64,000 nucleotides of DNA from positions 186,001 to 250,000 of the forward strand of contig NZ_RBXB01000003.1 of the NCBI RefSeq assembly GCF_003634775.1. The letters are read 5' to 3'. Origin of the DNA: Chryseobacterium defluvii (GTDB lineage Bacteria > Bacteroidota > Bacteroidia > Flavobacteriales > Weeksellaceae). A model generated the notes under the pieces. That model worked only from the letters and a program-made list of their open reading frames with translations, did no database searches and was not told the DNA's origin. This document shows positions 28,538 through 37,855 of the stretch, one piece after another. A program made the translations under genes and the position numbers. Within the stretch, counting starts at the first letter, position 1. Every line of letters starts with the position of its first letter.

Positions 28538-29058
28538 TCCAAGGGAACATCATTTTCCCAGACATCATTGATCACTTCATCAATATTGAAATAATTGACT
28601 CCTATTTTTTTAGAATCTGAAGAAATGCTTTGGAAAAAGGCATCATAAAATCCTTTTCCATACCCTATTCTATTTCCATTCCGGTCACAATACAATAAAG
28701 GAGTAATCACATAATCAAAATGATGTTCGCCTGAATCTGCATGGGATAACGGTTCAGAAATGCCCCAGTTATTGGTGACGAATTCGGTATCTTCAGATAT
28801 TTCTATTGAAATCAGCCGGTCAGTAACTTTAGGTACGAAAACACGGATATGATGCTCTAAAAAATATTGAATGAAAATGAAGGTATTAATTTCACGGAAT
28901 TTCTCAATCGGAATGAAAATATGTACTTTTTGGCCGGAAACCGGCTTAAAATACTCCAGAAAATTAGCAAAAATCTTCTCAGATAACGAGAAAGCCTCAT
29001 CCGTTGACAAGGCTTTTCTTTTTTGCATATATTTCTTTCTTAGATCTGCTTTAAGCAT
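28486..29058 (-). CDS. 5-formyltetrahydrofolate cyclo-ligase
   Basis: 190 residues. It converts 5-formyl-THF to 5,10-methenyl-THF with ATP. N-terminal LRKKYMQKRKALS and the C-terminal nucleotide-binding CDRNGNRIGYGKGFYDAFF are the family signatures. Five bases separate its start from the trhO stop, so it is cotranscribed downstream of trhO. Its 3' end overlaps the convergent lipoprotein gene by 52 bases. Confidence 0.95.
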   Translation of the reverse strand: MLKADLRKKYMQKRKALSTDEAFSLSEKIFANFLEYFKPVSGQKVHIFIPIEKFREINTFIFIQYFLEHHIRVFVPKVTDRLISIEISEDTEFVTNNWGISEPLSHADSGEHHFDYVITPLLYCDRNGNRIGYGKGFYDAFFQSISSDSKKIGVNYFNIDEVINDVWENDVPLDYLVTPTEVLSFFNASE

Positions 29059-29063
29059 GATTA

Positions 29064-30416
29064 CTAAAGCTCAATTTTATATAATTTATCTGACAAACGC
29101 ACTCTGAAAGGAAGTTCAAAAGTGATCTGATCTCCTTTTTTTGCCGTTTCACAAGGACCTCCGTTTACATAAATCTCTGTAATTGTAAGCTCCTGATCAC
29201 CGGTTGTAGGACCTGAAATCAATACCCTATCTCCTACTGAAAGTTCTTTTTCAACTAAAAACTGGGCAATTTTAGACTTTGAATAATAATGCTCTGCCTT
29301 TCCAACCAATACTTTTTTAACTGCAATTTTCTGGCGGATATTTTTTGTTTCAGCTTTTGCCAAAGGTATATTAGGCAGATCACCAGATTTTTTAAATATC
29401 AAAGCTTCTGATTTTCCTTTTCTGAACACTTTATTTCCAACCTGCAATCCCTTTCTCAATTTTACCTGCTCTTCCCAAGGCAAATGAATGGTTTCCACAC
29501 ATTCTACGGAACAGCAGTTTTCCATGGCAGCTTTACATTCATCACATTGAATAAACAATAAATGACAGGCATCATTAGCACAATTGGTATGGTTGTCGCA
29601 AGGTTTACCGCATTGGTGACACTGCGCAATAATATCGTCTGTAATTCTTTCTCCTAATCTATGGTCGAATACGAAGTTTTTCCCGATAAATTTACTTTCT
29701 ATACCCTCTTCTTTTATCTGACGGGTATATTCAATAATTCCGCCTTCTAACTGGAAAACATTTTTAAAGCCCTGATGTTTGAAGTAGGCACTGGCTTTTT
29801 CACAACGAATTCCACCTGTACAATACATCAACAGGTTTTTATCTTCTTTGAAATCCTGTAATTGCTCGTTGATAATCGGTAAACTTTCTCTAAAAGTTTC
29901 TACGTCGGGAGTAATAGCGCCTTCAAAATGTCCTACTTCACTTTCGTAGTGATTTCTGAAGTCGACAACAATAGTATTAGGATCTTCAAGTAAATCATTA
30001 AATTCCCGTGCCTTTAAATGAATTCCTTTATTGGTAACATCAAAGGTATCATCATTCAGACCGTCAGCAACAATTTTATTTCTGACTTTTATGGTTAATT
30101 TTAAAAAAGAATGATCATCCTGCTCAACCGCCACATTCAGACGGATTCCTTTCATAAAATCATAGGCTTCCAAGGTATCGCGAAAAGCTTCAAAATGATC
30201 TGCAGGAACACTCATCTGAGCATTAATCCCTTCTTTTGCCACATAGATACGGCCGAGCGCATCGAGTGCATTCCAGGCTATAAATAATTCGTCGCGAAAT
30301 TTTTTGGGATCTTCAATTTTGGCATACGCATAGAAAGACAACGTAAGGCGTTCCTTACCGGCTTCATCAATAAGTTGAGCTCTTTCTTCTGCGCTTAAGG
30401 TGTTATACAGTTGCAT
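29064..30416 (-). CDS. trhO: tRNA uridine(34) hydroxylase TrhO fused to a U32-peptidase-type C-terminal domain
   Basis: 450 residues, about 100 longer than E. coli TrhO (YceA). TrhO is a rhodanese-like enzyme that makes 5-hydroxyuridine at tRNA position 34 with oxygen. An N-terminal ferredoxin-like domain is followed by the rhodanese domain with active-site loop MYCTGGIRCEKAS (about residues 195-207) and a Cys-rich segment (CHQCGKPCDNHTNCANDAC). The extra C-terminus (about residues 364-450; SVGDRVLISGPTTGDQEL, GPCETAKKGDQITF) resembles the beta-barrel domain that ends U32 peptidase-family proteins such as TrhP, which makes the same modification by another route. The fusion is inference from motifs. 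A -7 element (TATCTTTG, 30456-30449) lies upstream. Confidence 0.88.
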   Translation of the reverse strand: MQLYNTLSAEERAQLIDEAGKERLTLSFYAYAKIEDPKKFRDELFIAWNALDALGRIYVAKEGINAQMSVPADHFEAFRDTLEAYDFMKGIRLNVAVEQDDHSFLKLTIKVRNKIVADGLNDDTFDVTNKGIHLKAREFNDLLEDPNTIVVDFRNHYESEVGHFEGAITPDVETFRESLPIINEQLQDFKEDKNLLMYCTGGIRCEKASAYFKHQGFKNVFQLEGGIIEYTRQIKEEGIESKFIGKNFVFDHRLGERITDDIIAQCHQCGKPCDNHTNCANDACHLLFIQCDECKAAMENCCSVECVETIHLPWEEQVKLRKGLQVGNKVFRKGKSEALIFKKSGDLPNIPLAKAETKNIRQKIAVKKVLVGKAEHYYSKSKIAQFLVEKELSVGDRVLISGPTTGDQELTITEIYVNGGPCETAKKGDQITFELPFRVRLSDKLYKIEL

Positions 30417-30781
30417 GCTATAAACGTTTTAAGTGAGAAAAATTTTTGCAAAGATAATGATTTTTCAATTAAAGATATTGAACCGCCAACATGAAGTACT
30501 CCTTTGACAAGCGGGTACTTCTCAACAATTTACTCTTAACCGTGACAAAATATCGGATTTAACTTTTATAAATATGATTTATCTTACATTTTGTCACCTG
30601 TCATTTAATAATTTTTTAAGATTCGTTAATTGAAGTTTTAACAATTATGACAAAAGGCGTAAAATATTACTATTCCTGTTAAATTTTAGTTAAAGTTGAA
30701 ACATAGCATACTAATTGCATACTTATTATGCAGTAAATTTGTTTACTATAAAATCTAAAAAACATAAAAAGAAGATATACA
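30417..30781 (+). promoter_or_regulatory. 365-bp intergenic region with TGACA/TGTCA repeats and protease promoter
   Basis: No gene is seen. TGACAAAAT (30543-30551) and ATTTTGTCA (30588-30596) form an inverted repeat with 36 bases between arms; TGTCA recurs at 30599-30603 and TGACAAAA at 30648-30655. A -7 element TAAATTTG at 30734-30741 with TTG at 30715-30717 (16-base spacer, short) probably drives the protease gene. The repeats may bind a stress regulator. The minus-strand trhO -7 element is at 30449-30456. Confidence 0.5.
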
Positions 30782-32305
30782 ATGAAGAGTACTTTAAAAA
30801 AACTATTACCATTTGCAGTAGTAGGAGTCATTTCAGGAGCTACTGCTGTAGGCACATTACAATATTTCGGTCATACTTCTAATAATGGTGATCAGGGTTA
30901 TTTTACATCAGCATCTAATGTTTCTTTTGCTGGTATGAATACTTCCGCAGTGGGCGATGATTTCGTAAAAGCTGCTAAAACAACCGTTCCGGCCGTAGTT
31001 ACTATTAAAAATTATCAGAACAGGGCATCCAGCAGAGCATCTGAACAGGATTTGTTTGATTTCTTTTTCGGTGATCCGTTTGGAGGAAGAGGACAGCAAA
31101 GACAAAAACAGCAGATGCCAGATAATATGCCTTCAGGAATGGGTTCCGGGGTTATCATTTCTCCTGACGGATATATTATTTCCAACAACCACGTTGTGGC
31201 CGGAGCTAATAAGCTGGAAGTAGTGCTGAGCAACAAGAAATCTTATATTGCAACATTAGTGGGCACAGACCCTAATACAGACATTTCATTATTGAAAATT
31301 GAAGAAAAGGGGCTTCCTTACCTGAACTTTGCAAATTCAGACAATATCGAAGTAGGACAATGGGTTCTTGCCGTAGGAAACCCTCTGGGATTAAACTCTA
31401 CCGTTACTGCGGGGATCGTTTCTGCCAAAGGAAGAGGAATAGGCATTCTGGGCTCTCAGGGCAAGGCAAGTAATCCTATTGAGAGTTTCATCCAGACGGA
31501 TGCCGCTATTAATCCCGGAAATTCCGGTGGAGCATTGGTAAATTCAAATGGAGACCTTATAGGGATCAACTCTGCGATACAGTCTACCACCGGGTATTAT
31601 CAAGGATACGGATTTGCAGTTCCTTCTAACCTGGCAAGAAAGATCGTTGAAGATATCAAGAAGTTCGGAATTGTACAGAGAGGGTTCCTTGGTGTACAGT
31701 CTTTAGACCTTTCCGACGAGCAACAGGTAGCATCGTACAACTTCCAGAAAAAAGCAAACATTAAAACGGGTTCCGGAGTATATATCACTGGATTCGGAGA
31801 GAATAGCGGTGCTGAAGATGCGGGCTTAAAAATTGGTGATGTCATCACAAAAATAGATACAATGCCTGTAACGGATTTTGCAGATCTGTCTATTGCGATC
31901 GGAAGCAAACGTCCTGGTGATAAAGTAACAGTTACTTATATAAGAAATGGCAAGGAAAACACTTCTACCGTAACACTAAAGGATCAAAAAGGAGGCACTT
32001 CTACAAGAACAAAAGCTGATCTTAGCGTATCCGAAAAAATCGGGGCTGATTTTGAACCGCTGAGCGACTCATTTAAAACCAATTATGGCCTAAACAGTGG
32101 TGTTATTGCTAAAAATGTAGGAGAAGGAAGCGAAATGGCTAAAATAGGTATCGTAGACAACTACATCATCATTGAAGTGAATGGTAAGCCGGTTAACTCC
32201 CAAAAAGATGTTGAAAAGATCCTGGATAAGTATCAGGGCAATGTACAGGTGAAGTTTGTGGATGAATACGGAAGAATTTATACAAAAGGATTTAAAATGC
32301 CTTAA
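30782..32305 (+). CDS. Deg/HtrA-family periplasmic serine protease
   Basis: 507 residues. An N-terminal hydrophobic signal or anchor (LLPFAVVGVISGATAVGTLQ) precedes a trypsin-like domain with the catalytic triad His in ISNNHVVAG (about residue 135), Asp in DPNTDISLLKIE (about 167) and Ser in NPGNSGGALV (about 247). Two PDZ domains follow (about 300-390 and 415-505; GVYITGFGENSGAEDAGLKI, GVIAKNVGEGSEMAKIGI). It degrades or refolds damaged envelope proteins. DegP, DegQ and DegS types cannot be told apart reliably in this phylum. Confidence 0.95.
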   Translation: MKSTLKKLLPFAVVGVISGATAVGTLQYFGHTSNNGDQGYFTSASNVSFAGMNTSAVGDDFVKAAKTTVPAVVTIKNYQNRASSRASEQDLFDFFFGDPFGGRGQQRQKQQMPDNMPSGMGSGVIISPDGYIISNNHVVAGANKLEVVLSNKKSYIATLVGTDPNTDISLLKIEEKGLPYLNFANSDNIEVGQWVLAVGNPLGLNSTVTAGIVSAKGRGIGILGSQGKASNPIESFIQTDAAINPGNSGGALVNSNGDLIGINSAIQSTTGYYQGYGFAVPSNLARKIVEDIKKFGIVQRGFLGVQSLDLSDEQQVASYNFQKKANIKTGSGVYITGFGENSGAEDAGLKIGDVITKIDTMPVTDFADLSIAIGSKRPGDKVTVTYIRNGKENTSTVTLKDQKGGTSTRTKADLSVSEKIGADFEPLSDSFKTNYGLNSGVIAKNVGEGSEMAKIGIVDNYIIIEVNGKPVNSQKDVEKILDKYQGNVQVKFVDEYGRIYTKGFKMP

Positions 32306-32330
32306 TATAATATTACATCATACTTAGCAA

Positions 32331-32357
32331 AACGCTGCAAATGCAGCGTTTTTTTTT
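32331..32357. terminator. Terminator after the Deg protease gene
   Basis: AACGCTGCA (32331-32339) pairs with TGCAGCGTT (32342-32350), followed by a long T-run for the + strand; the reverse strand has only a weak T-tract (TTTTGC). Confidence 0.85.
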
Positions 32358-32805
32358 ATTTATTCATTTTATCGGCGATTCTCCTTTTTTTATTCCTTTC
32401 ATAAATGACCTCAACTATTTTACCACCAATCCATGAAAAAGGAAAGAAAGTAAGAAAAATAGAAATTTTATAAAAGGTGGGATGGTAAGGGAAAACAATA
32501 ACGTCCAGCATGGCGATGAACAGCATTATAAAACCAATAAGAATAGCATACGCAACTTTCGCGTATTTAACGATCAATGCCGTAGCCACTCCTCCTATGG
32601 TTGTTCCTAACCCGGAAATAAACAACAAAAATCCAAAGAAAGCGTCATTATCTTTCATACTTTCAAGAAATCTCTGCCAATGTTCAAAAGGAGCAAAAGC
32701 TTCAAAAGTAACCCATTGCGGAAACACTCTTATACCAAGAGTAATAATAAGCCCCGCAATACCAAGGCCTACCAACACCGCCAATGTATTTCTTATAAAG
32801 TTCAT
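32356..32805 (-). CDS. Four-span membrane protein, unknown function
   Basis: 149 residues with four hydrophobic segments (LAVLVGLGIAGLIITLGIRV; FFGFLLFISGLGTTIGGVAT; VAYAILIGFIMLFIAMLDVI; ISIFLTFFPFSWIGGKIVEV) and a basic C-terminus. I recognise no family. Its ATG overlaps the ridA stop codon by one base, so it is translationally coupled to ridA. Confidence 0.8.
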   Translation of the reverse strand: MNFIRNTLAVLVGLGIAGLIITLGIRVFPQWVTFEAFAPFEHWQRFLESMKDNDAFFGFLLFISGLGTTIGGVATALIVKYAKVAYAILIGFIMLFIAMLDVIVFPYHPTFYKISIFLTFFPFSWIGGKIVEVIYERNKKRRIADKMNK

Positions 32806-33185
32806 TAATCCTGATGTGCAATCATGGAAATTTCAATATCTACATTTTTCGGAAGGCAAGAAACCTGAACCGTTTCACGAGCCGGAAAGCTTTCCGCATC
32901 AAGATATGATGCATAAATATCATTCATTACAGCGAAATCATCCATATTTTTAAGGAAAATAGTAGCTTTCACCACATTTTTAAAGGACATTCCTGCTTCC
33001 GTAAGAATAGCTTCCAGGTTTTTCATCACCTGATGGGTCTCCTTTTCAATTCCTTCTACCAGCTTTCCTGTTGCCGGATCTACCGGAATCTGTCCGGAAA
33101 TATACAAAACACCGTTGGCAAGATTAGCTTGAGAATAAGGCCCGATTGCAGCAGGCGCATTAACTGTAGAGATTATCTTTTTCAT
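32805..33185 (-). CDS. ridA: RidA family reactive imine/enamine deaminase
   Basis: 126 residues. GPYSQANLANGVLYISGQIP (about residues 16-35) and the catalytic-arginine region SFPARETVQVSCLPKNVDIE (about 98-117) are diagnostic. RidA hydrolyses 2-aminoacrylate and related enamines made by PLP enzymes, protecting cells from damage. A -7 element TATATTTG (33211-33204) is just upstream. It is the first gene of a two-gene operon with the four-span membrane protein. Confidence 0.96.
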   Translation of the reverse strand: MKKIISTVNAPAAIGPYSQANLANGVLYISGQIPVDPATGKLVEGIEKETHQVMKNLEAILTEAGMSFKNVVKATIFLKNMDDFAVMNDIYASYLDAESFPARETVQVSCLPKNVDIEISMIAHQD

Positions 33186-33236
33186 TAGAATTTATTTTGG
33201 GTGCAAATATAAAATTTATATTTGATATCGTTTGAA

Positions 33237-35822
33237 TTAGAAAGGAGCATTCGGTTGGGTAAAGCTTCTGTCCTTATATTTCAATGCATCACTTAAGATA
33301 TTGGCCTTGATTCCTATAAAGAAGTCATATACTTTATACTGCCCGAAAGGAACCCAATTAAAATTAATGGTAAAACTTCGCTGATCCCTTGAAAAACCGA
33401 TTCTTGTATATGCCAGTTCTTTGGTTACCAGATCATAATGCGTGCTCCCGTTGATATTCCAGTAAGGGGTAAGTTTAATGCTTCCGTCCAATCCTACAGA
33501 GGCAATCTGGCTGCCCGTACGGGTAGCGCCTCTTGAGAAAGCATAATTGGCATTCACATTTAAAGTCCACGCCTGATTAAAGTGGGCGTAATTATCATCA
33601 TCAAAATAATAATTTTCATTTCTGATCTCTCCTTTGGCTGAGTATTTCTTAGCATAATCCACTTTCTCTCCGAAAAGCTCACTGCTTAAAGGATAAGAAA
33701 GCTGTACATTAAATCCTTGTACACTGAAATGCCCGAAGTCTTCAGTTCTGATTCCTGCATCCTGGCCCGGAAGATAGATGATTTTATACGGGTCTATTGA
33801 CAAGCTGGTATTTACACTCAGCTTACTGTCAAAAAACGAGGACTGTCCGTTAATGGTAAATATAGACCACGGATGGTCTTTTGCCGCAAAATTATAGCTT
33901 CCCGAAAGGTTCAAGGATTCGAAAATCTTCACTTTTTTTACTCCCGTGGAATCTTTTTTGGATTTCACTTTCATTTCAATATTGTTCCCGATATTGAAAC
34001 CTAAAGCGCCTACCATTCCGCTTGAAGGAGTTCCTACAATTCCTTTTTCGAAGATCGAATAAGGAGTCAGCGCTCCGTTTGCATCATAATAGTTTTTGTA
34101 ATAACCGAACTTTGTATCTCCGAAATCCGGTGAATAGGTAAAACCGATACTTGGTGTCATCATATGACGGATCGCTTCTACAGCAGAGCCTTTTTTAAAC
34201 TTAAGCATTCCGTAAAGAGTAGTCTGAATACTTGCGGAAGTTGAAAAAGTAGAATATCCGGATATTTTCTTATCCATTTCATCTACCACCACATTCTGAA
34301 GGGGATCATAATACCTGTTCAGTGTTTTTGTGGTAAGCGCATTATCAATATTGGCTCCTAAACTGAATGTGAAATATTTGGCAATGGTAGTATTGGTTCC
34401 TAAAGAAATATTGTTTTTAAGCCCTGTCTGCATTTTGTCCCACATTTCTTTCTTGAAAAGTTCCCCTTCGCTTGTATTGACAAAATTGGTCAGGTTAAAT
34501 CCCGTATTTACCGTTATATTCTCCAGCAATCCCTGTCTCATACCGGTTTTTGACTTGAATAAATAAAACTGATTCACGGCCACATTCATCTGAGGTAAGC
34601 GCAAATCGGCAAATCCGGTAGCAAAATTCTGCGAATAAGATGCGGTCCCCGTAATAGTAATAGGCAGCTTCAAAAACCTTTTAGTCAAGGTAACGGTTGA
34701 ATTCTGCTGGGTATTCAATACGTTCTGATTGAATATGTAATTATTATTAACTGTATTGTTATAGAACTTTGTACTTACGAGATCCACTGAGGCTGTAAAG
34801 GTAAGGAACGGATTAGCTTTAGTATCCTGCGTATGCCTCCAGGCAATCCTGTAGGTACTGTTTTTAGTATAATCATCCAATCCTTTTATCCCTCTTACCG
34901 TAGTCCCTATATCTGCAGAGAAGTTCCCGGAATAGCGGTATTTCTTTACGTAATTCATTTCCGGTCTTAAGTTCCAGCTTCCTTTTGTATAGATGTCAGC
35001 CAGGATTTTAACATCAAAGTGTTCTCCGATCGGCTGATAGTAGCCTAAACTGTTCAGGAAAAACCCGACATCTTCCCTTTCTCCGAAACTCGGAATTAAT
35101 ATCCCCGCAGATCTTTTATCTGAAAAAGGAAGGATCGCAAAAGGCATGATAAGAGGTGTAGGTACCCTTTCTATATACATCTGGATGGGGCCTGTTACAA
35201 TCTGGGATTTATTTTTACCTTTTATTAATTTAATATTAGAAGCCAGCAAATGGTAATCTGCTGCTGTATCCTTTTTCTTAATGAAATAATCGTCGGTTGT
35301 ATAAAGACCATGTCTCATGGCAAACACAGAGTCATTATATTTTTTGGTTTTATTGGCTACAATTACCCCTTCACTTTCTTCCGTTCTTGCATTATAAGCT
35401 ATCGCCTGTCTTGTTTTGGTATTATAACTGAACTGATCCGTTTCGTATTTTTTCCCGGCCTGTGTGGTAACTACAGGTTCAATGATTTTTCCTAAAGAAT
35501 CCTGTTTTCCCCGCGCAAAAATTATATTTTTATTGTCGTCAATAGAAATATAATCCGCATCAATCTGCATATCCTGGTATTTTACCTGGGCATTTTTATT
35601 GAGGAAGGTCATCCTTTTCGGAACATCCCTTCTCTGATCGTCAGCTTTGGTACGGAGCACATCTTCGAGCGACTCTTTTTTCAAAACTACCGTATCTTTT
35701 TTGGGAATAGTATCGTTTACCGCATTTTCAGGCAATTTTTCAGGGGTTTTCTGTGCTAAAAAATTGTTAAAAATTAGGATAATTAAAATTTGTAATATAT
35801 TTTTGAAGACGGTTTTGTCCAA
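33237..35822 (-). CDS. lptD: LPS-assembly protein LptD (Bacteroidota type)
   Basis: 861 residues. Signal sequence, then a periplasmic LptA/OstA-like domain (MTFLNKNAQVKYQDMQIDAD; DNKNIIFARGKQD; YNTKTRQAIAYNARTEESEG, about residues 70-150), then a long beta-barrel beginning near PLIMPFAILPFSDKRSAGIL. LptD inserts lipopolysaccharide into the outer leaflet with LptE. A -7 element TAATTTTG (35853-35846) lies upstream. It is divergent from the amidase gene, a pairing of two envelope-biogenesis functions. Confidence 0.93.
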   Translation of the reverse strand: MDKTVFKNILQILIILIFNNFLAQKTPEKLPENAVNDTIPKKDTVVLKKESLEDVLRTKADDQRRDVPKRMTFLNKNAQVKYQDMQIDADYISIDDNKNIIFARGKQDSLGKIIEPVVTTQAGKKYETDQFSYNTKTRQAIAYNARTEESEGVIVANKTKKYNDSVFAMRHGLYTTDDYFIKKKDTAADYHLLASNIKLIKGKNKSQIVTGPIQMYIERVPTPLIMPFAILPFSDKRSAGILIPSFGEREDVGFFLNSLGYYQPIGEHFDVKILADIYTKGSWNLRPEMNYVKKYRYSGNFSADIGTTVRGIKGLDDYTKNSTYRIAWRHTQDTKANPFLTFTASVDLVSTKFYNNTVNNNYIFNQNVLNTQQNSTVTLTKRFLKLPITITGTASYSQNFATGFADLRLPQMNVAVNQFYLFKSKTGMRQGLLENITVNTGFNLTNFVNTSEGELFKKEMWDKMQTGLKNNISLGTNTTIAKYFTFSLGANIDNALTTKTLNRYYDPLQNVVVDEMDKKISGYSTFSTSASIQTTLYGMLKFKKGSAVEAIRHMMTPSIGFTYSPDFGDTKFGYYKNYYDANGALTPYSIFEKGIVGTPSSGMVGALGFNIGNNIEMKVKSKKDSTGVKKVKIFESLNLSGSYNFAAKDHPWSIFTINGQSSFFDSKLSVNTSLSIDPYKIIYLPGQDAGIRTEDFGHFSVQGFNVQLSYPLSSELFGEKVDYAKKYSAKGEIRNENYYFDDDNYAHFNQAWTLNVNANYAFSRGATRTGSQIASVGLDGSIKLTPYWNINGSTHYDLVTKELAYTRIGFSRDQRSFTINFNWVPFGQYKVYDFFIGIKANILSDALKYKDRSFTQPNAPF

Positions 35823-35875
35823 TGTTATTCTATATAATTAAGGCTCAAAATTAATATAATTTTTAAAACTGTAAG

Positions 35876-37165
35876 ATGCACAAACAAAATTTTAAAATAA
35901 TTTTATCATTTCTCCTCATATTCTTTAACATCTTTGTTTTCTCGCAAAAGAAATTCACCATCGTTTTAGATGCCGGACATGGAGGAAGTGATCATGGTGC
36001 CAATAGAACATACAGTGATATTGGAAGAGTTGCCGAAAAAGACGTTACCCTGGCCATTGTTCTCAAAATCGGAAACATGCTTGAGAAGAACAAGGACTTC
36101 AAAGTTATCTATACCCGTAAGTTTGATGAATACCCTTCCCTTTCGGACAGAACCAATCTGGCGAACAGAAGTAAAGCAGATCTTTTTGTTTCCGTTCACT
36201 GTAACTCATCAGTGAGATCCGGAGCGTATGGGACCGAAACTTACGTTCAGGGACCTGACCAAAATGACACTAACCTGGAAGTAGCCAAAAGGGAAAATGA
36301 TGTGATCTATCTGGATGAAAAAGATAAGCAGGTGTTCGGATCTTACGACCCCAGTTCACCTGAATCATTAATCGCTCTTAAGCTGCAGCAAAGCAAATAC
36401 CTGGAATCCAGCCTTCTGCTAGGCGGATTGGTTGAGGATAATTTTGTAAATAAAGATAAAAGATTTTCCCGCGGGGTTTTCCAAAAGAACCTACACGTCC
36501 TGCGTATGAATGCGATGCCTTCGGTTCTTATTGAAACCGGATTTATCAACCATCCGGAAGAGAGCCATTATTTAGCATCAGATAAGGGGCAGGAAGAAAT
36601 TGCCGTTAGTATTTACAATGCCATTATTGATTATAAAAAAGCTGTCGACAGAAAATCCGGAGGATATACTTCCACTAAAAAGCCTGAACCCGTAAAACCG
36701 GCAGAAGTTCCTTTAAAAAATGATTTCAGAATATTACTGATGAGTTCTCCCACTAAGTATAATGATGGTGATCCCGCATTAAAAGGATTGAATTATATTC
36801 TTCCTATCAAAGAGAACGGGCAATATAAATATTATTATGGTGTTACCAATATGGCTTCCATAAGGGATATCAATATTAAAACGGCTAAAGACGCAGGATT
36901 CCGAAACGCATTTGCTGTAGGGTTCATGCCGAACCAGAAATTAAACAGCGGCTATTACACCATAGAAGTCTTCACCGGAAAAGATAAGCTGAGCAGCAAC
37001 TCTCCTATTCTGCTGACGCTGAAAGATGTAGAAAGAACGAAAGAAAACGGTACATTCTATTATACGTATGGGAAAGTGTACACTTTGGAAGATGCCGTAA
37101 AACTTCAGAAAGATATCGAGACCAAAGGAATTAAAAATACCGTCATTCAAAAAGTTTATAAATAG
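35876..37165 (+). CDS. N-acetylmuramoyl-L-alanine amidase (Amidase_3)
   Basis: 429 residues. A signal peptide is followed by the zinc amidase domain (about residues 25-237): IVLDAGHGGSDHGANRT carries the first zinc His, RVAEKDVTLAI the Glu, LFVSVHCNSS the second His and IETGFINHPEE the catalytic Glu. The C-terminal 150 residues contain two SPOR-like segments (YYYGVTNMASIRDINIKTAK; VYTLEDAVKLQKDIETKGIK) that may bind denuded glycan. The enzyme cleaves peptide stems during cell separation. Confidence 0.94.
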   Translation: MHKQNFKIILSFLLIFFNIFVFSQKKFTIVLDAGHGGSDHGANRTYSDIGRVAEKDVTLAIVLKIGNMLEKNKDFKVIYTRKFDEYPSLSDRTNLANRSKADLFVSVHCNSSVRSGAYGTETYVQGPDQNDTNLEVAKRENDVIYLDEKDKQVFGSYDPSSPESLIALKLQQSKYLESSLLLGGLVEDNFVNKDKRFSRGVFQKNLHVLRMNAMPSVLIETGFINHPEESHYLASDKGQEEIAVSIYNAIIDYKKAVDRKSGGYTSTKKPEPVKPAEVPLKNDFRILLMSSPTKYNDGDPALKGLNYILPIKENGQYKYYYGVTNMASIRDINIKTAKDAGFRNAFAVGFMPNQKLNSGYYTIEVFTGKDKLSSNSPILLTLKDVERTKENGTFYYTYGKVYTLEDAVKLQKDIETKGIKNTVIQKVYK

Positions 37166-37179
37166 CTCTACAAATAATT

Positions 37180-37209
37180 TTGAAGTTCAAAAGTTTCTTA
37201 TTACTTTTG
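37180..37209 (+). promoter_or_regulatory. Promoter of the first tRNA-Glu gene
   Basis: TTG (37180-37182), 19-base spacer, TACTTTTG (37202-37209): an exact consensus match, ending 14 bases before the mature tRNA 5' end. Confidence 0.85.
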
Positions 37210-37223
37210 CAACCTCAAAATTT

Positions 37224-37298
37224 GGCCTATTCGTCTAGTGGTCAGGACTCAAGATTTTCATTCTTGCAACAGGGGTTCGATTCCCCTATAGGCTACCA
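37224..37298 (+). tRNA. tRNA-Glu (UUC), copy 1, CCA encoded
   Basis: Full cloverleaf: acceptor GGCCTAT/ATAGGCT with a G1:U72 pair, anticodon stem CAAGA/TCTTG with loop TTTTCAT (anticodon TTC), T arm AGGGG-TTCGATT-CCCCT, discriminator A at 37295, then CCA at 37296-37298. It has its own promoter and differs in acceptor and anticodon stems from the two copies downstream. Confidence 0.97.
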
Positions 37299-37467
37299 AC
37301 CAAACAACAAAGTCTTTTCAGGTTTTTTTGTATAGGATTTAAAAAAAATTATTTATTTTTGCAACCGCATTGATCCTTAAAAGATTTTATCTTGAGAGGA
37401 AAAGCAAATGATGAATTTTAATTTATTTCGGGTTTAGGCAATTGCGGACAACCTATCATCTTATATC

Positions 37468-37788
37468 ATGCCGGATTTAAAAATTCAAGAAGCGAAATTG
37501 CTTTTTAATAAAATCCACTCTAACCCAAAAAGTTATGATTTAAAAATCAATGAAGAAGGGATAACGGGCAGCGATGATAAAATTAGTTTCAGACTTTATA
37601 AGAGCGGAGAAAGGGTTGCTTTTGAGGTAACTATAGAGAACCTGACCTTCACCAATACTACTGGAGAATGGAACAATGCAATGATCATGTTAAAAAACAC
37701 GATCAAGAAAATAGAGAAAGAAAACGAAAATTTAAAAATAGAACAAGCGATCAATAAACTTAGAGAATATTTGTCCGAAAAAAATTGA
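37468..37788 (+). CDS. Small hypothetical protein, unknown function
   Basis: 106 residues (MPDLKIQEAKLLFNKIHSNP start). No signal peptide or membrane span; beta-strand-like middle (GERVAFEVTIENLTFTNTTG) and a charged, probably coiled-coil C-terminus (LKNTIKKIEKENENLKIEQA). It sits between tRNA-Glu and rpsT with a leader of about 100 bases after a -7-like TATTTTTG (37354-37361). I do not recognise it. Confidence 0.7.
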   Translation: MPDLKIQEAKLLFNKIHSNPKSYDLKINEEGITGSDDKISFRLYKSGERVAFEVTIENLTFTNTTGEWNNAMIMLKNTIKKIEKENENLKIEQAINKLREYLSEKN

Positions 37789-37806
37789 ATTTTTTAAAAA
37801 ATAAAT

Positions 37807-37837
37807 TTGGCAGATAAAAAAAAAGTTTATACTTTTG
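37807..37837 (+). promoter_or_regulatory. Promoter of rpsT and two tRNA-Glu genes
   Basis: TTG (37807-37809), 20-base spacer, TACTTTTG (37830-37837). The leader to ATG 37856 is short, about 12 bases. Confidence 0.8.
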
Positions 37838-37855
37838 CACTCACATTTGAACGAT

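Noticed and set aside
37354..37361. Consensus promoter for the 106-residue gene
   Set aside because: The nearest TTG is 23 bases away and the leader is long; kept only as a -7-like site in the gene entry.
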